Source of the DNA: Myxococcales bacterium
GTDB lineage: Bacteria > Myxococcota_A > Polyangia > Polyangiales > Polyangiaceae
Length of the DNA: 54,810 bases
Reading direction: 5' to 3'
NCBI GenBank assembly: GCA_016191785.1
Contig: JACPVJ010000048.1
Location: 1-54,810, forward strand
Shown in pieces: positions 50,980 to 54,810 of the stretch; position 1 is the stretch's first letter, and each line of letters starts with the position of its first letter. Made by a program: the position numbers and the translations under genes. A model generated the notes under the pieces. The model made no database searches. It saw nothing but the letters and a program-made list of their open reading frames with translations, and had not been told where the DNA came from.

Positions 50980-52536
50980 TCACTTGCCTTCGAGCGAGGT
51001 GCCCTTGAACGCGGCGACCATCTCGTCGTTCTCGCAGTCGATCACCGGCGTGAGCTTCGGGTTGACGGCGACCAGCTTGGCCTCGACCTCCGACAGCTTC
51101 TGCTTGCCCTTCGAGACGTCGGCCGCGGTCACGGTCACGTCGATGGCGCGCTGCACGCCGCAAGCGTCGATCAGCTCGTAGTCGCCCTGCTTGCCCAGCG
51201 CGTCCATGAACTTCGCGTCACCGAACAGCGCGTCGCCCGAGATGGCGACCAGCTTGACGTTCTGCGGCTTGGCGTCGATCAGCACCCGCTCCGGCGTGAC
51301 CGAGGTCGACGCGGGGGCGTCGATCACCAACAGGTCGGCGTACTTGCCCACCTCGATGCTGCCGATGAACTTCTCGAGCGCCCAGACCTTCGCCGCGTTG
51401 ATGGTGACCAAGTCGACCAGGTTCTTGTCGGTGAGGCTGCTGTTCCAGAGGTACTTGTTGACCTTGTCCGCGACCTTCAGCTCCCAGAGCAGGTTGGCCG
51501 ACCCGCTCGGCGCCCAGTCCGCACCGAGCGCGACCGTCACGCCCGCGGCCATGGCCGTCGGGACGTCCGAGGTGGCTCCGTAGAGCAGCATGTTCGAGAG
51601 CGGCGACCAGACCATCTTGGCGCCCACCGCGGCAGCGGCCTCGAGCTCGGCCTGCTTGAGGCCGGCGCCGTGGATCATCACCAACTCGGGGACGTCGAGC
51701 TCGTAGGTCTCGAGGTAGTCCCACTCCTCGCGGGCGTGCTCGTCGATGCCTTCGGCGCAGTGCACCGCCACCGCGTCGAGCTTGCCGTCGGCGATGTCCT
51801 TCTTGACGCTGTCGGCGAACGAGGGCTTGCCGGAAATGCTCCGGTTGAAGCCCGAGATGCTCATCACGTTCTGCCGCACTTTGTCCTGGCAGAAGTTGGG
51901 CTGTTCCAGGTTGCGCACCAGGTGGCGCACGCACGAGGTCTGGGGGGTGCCCTGGATGGCGGTGGTGCCGCCGACCAACGCTCGCACCTCGCCGTGCTTC
52001 AGGCCTTCGCACTTGAGCCCCGCCGCCGTCACGGCGTTCTTCGGATCTTTGACCAGCGTCTGATAGAGCGCGGCGTTCGGCCACTGGTCGCGGTTGCTGT
52101 ACCGCTTGCCGAGGTCCGCCAGCGGGACGTGGTTGTACTCGACGTGACCGTGGCCATCGATCAGGCCCGGGTAGATGTAGCCCGCGGTGTCGATCACCTT
52201 CACGCTCGTGTCGGTCGGCGCGGTCTTGCGGACCTCGGCGATCTTCTCGCCGTCGATCACCAGGTACCCATTCACCAGCCCGGTGGGCGTGTAGATCTTG
52301 CCCTTGAGCGCGTACTTGCCGGAGCGGATCGGCTCGCACACGCGGTACTGGCCGTTGCCGTCGGCCTTGCCGCCGATGCCATCGCCGACGAGCTCGTCGT
52401 TCTCGTCATCGTCGAACGCGTTCAGGCTGCCGTCGTCTCCGCCGTCGTCCGGGCTGCTGCTGCACGCTCCGAGCGAGAGCGCGGCCGTCGCCGCCAAGCC
52501 TGCACCAATCAATCGAATCGCCACACGACGCGCCAC
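50980..52536 (-). CDS. Amidohydrolase-family lipoprotein with GKADG segment
   Basis: 518 residues from GTG 52536, with AGAGGT upstream. The signal ends ALSLGAC (Cys25). A Gly/Asp/Glu-rich stretch ends in GIGGKADGNG (GKADG 56-60), and the mature enzyme domain starts after that. The amidohydrolase fold shows IYPGLIDGHGHVEYNH (HxH metal ligands), DAVAVHCAEG, ELVMIHGAGL and the late Asp in ALGADWAPSGSANLLWEL; the last is like the chlorohydrolase/aminohydrolase group. A later part (TVTAADVSKGKQ and following) is a small added domain. A lipid-anchored amidohydrolase is unusual and suggests work on a peptide or small molecule outside. The gene is divergent from another GKADG lipoprotein. Confidence 0.87.
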   Translation of the reverse strand: MARRVAIRLIGAGLAATAALSLGACSSSPDDGGDDGSLNAFDDDENDELVGDGIGGKADGNGQYRVCEPIRSGKYALKGKIYTPTGLVNGYLVIDGEKIAEVRKTAPTDTSVKVIDTAGYIYPGLIDGHGHVEYNHVPLADLGKRYSNRDQWPNAALYQTLVKDPKNAVTAAGLKCEGLKHGEVRALVGGTTAIQGTPQTSCVRHLVRNLEQPNFCQDKVRQNVMSISGFNRSISGKPSFADSVKKDIADGKLDAVAVHCAEGIDEHAREEWDYLETYELDVPELVMIHGAGLKQAELEAAAAVGAKMVWSPLSNMLLYGATSDVPTAMAAGVTVALGADWAPSGSANLLWELKVADKVNKYLWNSSLTDKNLVDLVTINAAKVWALEKFIGSIEVGKYADLLVIDAPASTSVTPERVLIDAKPQNVKLVAISGDALFGDAKFMDALGKQGDYELIDACGVQRAIDVTVTAADVSKGKQKLSEVEAKLVAVNPKLTPVIDCENDEMVAAFKGTSLEGK

Positions 52537-52560
52537 GGCTACCTCTTCTCGATGTTCGGG

Positions 52561-52673
52561 CCTCGCAAACCATCAGCGGGCCACGAGGTCTCAATTTGTC
52601 TCAATGTGGGCGCCATACGCAAGCGCGATCGAGATCCTTCCCGCCAGAAATTTCAAAAAACACCTCGCAAACC
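52561..52673. repeat. 11-base direct repeat CCTCGCAAACC in the divergent intergenic region
   Basis: CCTCGCAAACC occurs at 52561-52571 and again at 52663-52673, about 102 bases apart, between two divergent lipoprotein genes. The 231-base region is less GC-rich than its surroundings. Candidate regulator sites. Confidence 0.45.
52588..52605 (+). promoter_or_regulatory. Tandem GTCTCAAT direct repeat, period 10
   Basis: GTCTCAAT is at 52588-52595 and 52598-52605. Two copies a helical turn apart is a usual form for a transcription factor site. They lie in the region between the amidohydrolase and the GKADG protein genes, nearer to the amidohydrolase. Confidence 0.4.
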
Positions 52674-52767
52674 GGCTGCGCGCGGGTCCACGTGCGCTCA
52701 TGGCCGAGAAAAAAGTGCGCAAGATTTCCCCTTGCCCGCGCGTAAGAGGCGTGGAAAGGGATCGGTC

Positions 52768-54444
52768 GTGGCGAAAATGAGAACTATCTTTCTGGGCACC
52801 AAGGCACTGGTTCTGGCTTCGGCGTTCGTGCTCGCCGCCTGCGGGTCGTCGGACGACGGCTCGAGCGAAGGCGGCGACGACACTCCACTGTTCGACGCAG
52901 AGGACGACATCGGCGCGGACGGCAAGGCCGATGGCTGGAGCTCGACGATCAATTCGGACAATCTGAACGGCCTCTGGACGACCACCATCGACGGCGAGCA
53001 GGCATCCGAGGTCACGATGATCGAGTCGTGGCCGGCCATCGACGTGCGCGTCCACCTGGGCGGTACGACGTATCAGGCCGATTTCAACGCCGCCAACTTC
53101 GAGATCAACGGCCAAGACGTCCGCTTGGTCGGCAAGGCCAACAAGAAGGGCGTGAGCGACGACACCATCGAGGGCGTCATCGCCGGCAAGAACGTCAAGA
53201 TGAAGCGTGACACCAGCAACAAAGAGCCGGTCACGCTCACCTTCCCGGGCGATCGCCCGTACCGCCACTTCTTGCGCGACGAGATCATGCCCAAGGCGTC
53301 GTACGACCGCGAGGCCTACAAGACGGTCGACGCCTACAAGCTGAAGAAGTGGCTCGAGGCGTGCCAGCTCTACAAGGCGGGCGCGTGGGCCAAGTGGATG
53401 AAGGGCGAGACCTCGTCCGAGCGCTACAAGAACCTGAACAACCTGATCTACGCGGTCGACAAGCAGCGCATCTCGCCCCACGCCGTCACCCGCAACTACA
53501 AGTTCTACGGCGCCATGCAGACCTATGCGAAGCCGGAGACCATCGGCCTCGCGACGTCGAGCCTGGGCATGTACTTCTCGACCGGGGCCGGCGGCGCAGT
53601 GCGCATGAAGCTCACCGACGACACCATGGCCTACTTCATCACCGACAAGGTGACGCGAGAGGCGAAGATCGGGCTGGTGGTGATGGCCACTCCGACCCAC
53701 GCGCCGCTGGCCAGCACCTTTGGCCGTCAGCTGCTCGATCTGGGCGCGGGCCCCAAGCCCGACACCCTGGCGTTCACCCGCGCCATGATGGACCTGATGG
53801 TCAAGAGCGACACGAAGAACGTCGGGAAGCTCTCACCGGCTGGCCGCTCGTCGCTGGTCGACTGGTACTCGGTCATGGCCATCGAGGACTACCGCGGCAT
53901 CGCCTTCAACAACGGCCTCGATTGGGGCTACAACATGACGAACATGCAGTTCTTCGGCCTGGTCGCCCGCGCGCTGGCGCGGCCCACCGAGAAGGACAGC
54001 AAGGGCAAGCCGGTCATCGGCCAGGTCATCGTCGGCACCCAGTTGCGCCCCGGTGAGGCCTCCTACGGTGACGTGCTGAACAACGGCAACGACATGCAAG
54101 AGTACCCGGACCTCGCGAAGCTGAAGCAGCTCGCGACCAAGTACCTCACGACCAAACACCCGGCCGTGGTGGCCGAGGTCAAGGCCGCATACAAGAACGT
54201 CGTGCCCGAGAGCCAGCTCAACTTCAACGCCAAGAGCGACGTCTTCCACTGGATCACGTCGCAGCTCTACGGCACCAACGAACAGCTCGACGGCCTCAAG
54301 GGCGCGGCGGCCGACCCGGCGATCGAGTCCGTCGTCAAGCTGATCAAGACGCTGGAAGACAACTCCGCCGACTTCGAGGCGTTCATCCTGACCCAGGGCA
54401 TCACCAAGAGTAACGAGCCGGCGCCGATTTCCACCGGCTACTGA
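52768..54444 (+). CDS. Lipoprotein of unknown function with GKADG segment
   Basis: 558 residues from GTG 52768 (AAGGG upstream); an in-frame ATG at 52777 is nearly as good. The signal ends FVLAAC (Cys25 with the GTG start). An acidic linker follows and ends in IGADGKADGWSS (GKADG 52-56). A small beta domain (about 60-150, LWTTTIDGEQASEVTM and following) precedes a large helical domain (about 160-555) rich in Tyr, Lys and Asn, for example YKTVDAYKLKKWLEACQ. I recognise no family and see no catalytic motif. The 5' part is divergent from the amidohydrolase, with a shared intergenic region; the two may be a functional pair. Confidence 0.75.
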   Translation: MAKMRTIFLGTKALVLASAFVLAACGSSDDGSSEGGDDTPLFDAEDDIGADGKADGWSSTINSDNLNGLWTTTIDGEQASEVTMIESWPAIDVRVHLGGTTYQADFNAANFEINGQDVRLVGKANKKGVSDDTIEGVIAGKNVKMKRDTSNKEPVTLTFPGDRPYRHFLRDEIMPKASYDREAYKTVDAYKLKKWLEACQLYKAGAWAKWMKGETSSERYKNLNNLIYAVDKQRISPHAVTRNYKFYGAMQTYAKPETIGLATSSLGMYFSTGAGGAVRMKLTDDTMAYFITDKVTREAKIGLVVMATPTHAPLASTFGRQLLDLGAGPKPDTLAFTRAMMDLMVKSDTKNVGKLSPAGRSSLVDWYSVMAIEDYRGIAFNNGLDWGYNMTNMQFFGLVARALARPTEKDSKGKPVIGQVIVGTQLRPGEASYGDVLNNGNDMQEYPDLAKLKQLATKYLTTKHPAVVAEVKAAYKNVVPESQLNFNAKSDVFHWITSQLYGTNEQLDGLKGAAADPAIESVVKLIKTLEDNSADFEAFILTQGITKSNEPAPISTGY

Positions 54445-54482
54445 TCCACCGCCGCGCCCGGCGCGGCTGACATCCGACGAGC

Positions 54483-54515
54483 GGCCCGGAACGATCACCA
54501 GGATCGTTCTGGGCC
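54483..54515 (+). terminator. 14-bp hairpin after the GKADG lipoprotein gene
   Basis: Bases 54483-54496 pair with 54502-54515 (one G-U) around the loop ACCAG. It lies 38 bases after the stop codon. A short T-rich stretch (GTTTCT) follows. Probable intrinsic terminator. Confidence 0.55.
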
Positions 54516-54532
54516 GAACGTTTCTGAAACGA

Positions 54533-54556
54533 CGAGCGGCGGTTGCCCGCCGCTCG
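54533..54556 (+). promoter_or_regulatory. 10-bp GC hairpin just before the last gene's Shine-Dalgarno
   Basis: Bases 54533-54542 pair with 54547-54556 around loop TTGC. The Shine-Dalgarno GAGGAG (54564-54569) begins seven bases later. It could be an mRNA leader structure or a second terminator. Confidence 0.4.
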
Positions 54557-54576
54557 AGCTGACGAGGAGCACGATC

Positions 54577-54810
54577 ATGCGCGCGTCCAATCCATCCACC
54601 CCCTTGGCCCTTCGGCGTTTCTTCCACGGCCTGGCGATCTTCGGAGTGCTGGCCGGCACGGCGTGCAGCAGCTCGGACTCGGGCGGTGGCGGCGGCGCAG
54701 CGGGCGGCGTCGGGGGCGGCGGCGTCGGCGGCGGCAACGTCGGGGGCGGGGGCAACGTCGGGGGCGGCGGCGGGGGAGCCATGGGCGGCGCCGCGGGCTT
54801 CGGTGGCGGC
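54577..54810 (+). CDS. Gly-rich lipoprotein, N-terminal part (runs off the window)
   Basis: 78 residues are visible. ATG 54577 has a strong Shine-Dalgarno (GAGGAG, seven bases away). A basic n-region (ALRRFFHG), hydrophobic core and LAGTAC end form a lipoprotein signal; position -3 is Gly, which is weaker than Leu. After the Cys the sequence is Gly-Gly-Val/Asn/Ala repeats to the window edge, as in the PGRS-like lipoprotein at 19731-21362. The functional domain lies outside. Confidence 0.7.
   Translation, partial: MRASNPSTPLALRRFFHGLAIFGVLAGTACSSSDSGGGGGAAGGVGGGGVGGGNVGGGGNVGGGGGGAMGGAAGFGGG

Noticed and set aside
51670..52767. N-terminal extension of the second GKADG lipoprotein, antisense to the amidohydrolase
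   Set aside because: The extension has no domain; the lipoprotein signal starts at 52768/52777 and the amidohydrolase is clear on the other strand.

Overview
The window reads as chromosomal DNA of a myxobacterium, most likely from the Polyangiales (Sorangium/Polyangium-like). The supporting signs are very high GC, dense packing with no gene-free stretch over 300 bases, about fourteen predicted lipoproteins with Gly/Ser/Thr-rich or acidic linkers after the lipid cysteine, two MYXO-CTERM sorting tails, DUF2330, DUF4388, IgGFc-binding-like and Cys-repeat families, a TIGR04565-like outer-membrane barrel and two consensus sigma-54 promoters. The genus is an inference from protein style. I saw no tRNA, rRNA, CRISPR array, insertion sequence or prophage.

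Layout. 1-3.3 kb: tail of a Gly-rich protein, then a DevC-DevA-DevB-like ABC exporter with stop/start overlaps. 3.2-7.6 kb (minus): hybrid histidine kinase, thioredoxin-fold lipoprotein, MYXO-CTERM protein. 7.7-11.3 kb: MerC-like protein, REC-DUF4388-J-like regulator, a 43-residue membrane protein, folK. 11.4-15.9 kb: partial F-type ATP synthase operon (b', b, delta, alpha, gamma) without beta, epsilon, a or c. 15.9-24.8 kb: Sel1-repeat lipoprotein, glmS, PGRS-like lipoprotein, GIDE-like membrane protein and two more lipoproteins. 24.8-31.8 kb: YbiT-type ABC-F protein, ETHE1-rhodanese fusion, GH31 lipoprotein, small Cys-rich lipoprotein, radical SAM/SPASM protein, VTT membrane protein. 31.9-40.4 kb: lipoprotein with nine Cys-rich repeats, AAEx-type transporter, small secreted proteins, and a TPR protein with a partner. 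40.6-44.0 kb: copper-monooxygenase-like lipoprotein, a lipoprotein without a normal start codon, DUF2330 MYXO-CTERM protein. 44.1-50.9 kb: free-Met-(R)-sulfoxide reductase with gpmA, outer-membrane barrel, FG-GAP protein with a Tat-type solute-binding protein, methyltransferase, SDR. 51-54.8 kb: two divergent lipoproteins sharing an acidic GKADG segment, and the start of a Gly-rich lipoprotein.

How the genes work together. Housekeeping functions (ATP synthase, folate, amino-sugar synthesis, glycolysis, ribosome-associated ABC-F) are interleaved with many surface or periplasmic proteins. The coherent units are the DevCAB exporter, the ATP synthase block, msrC-gpmA, the TPR pair and the FG-GAP/solute-binding pair.

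The most interesting regulatory signal concerns initiation. At least eight start codons sit 5-7 bases after a TANNNT -10-like box. In one case a palindromic AGTATACT lies exactly between two divergent start codons only 20 bases apart. Two sigma-54 promoters lie 14-15 bases before start codons. Together these predict widespread leaderless mRNAs. The best candidate for an undescribed protein signal is the GKADG segment shared by the two divergent lipoproteins at the right end.
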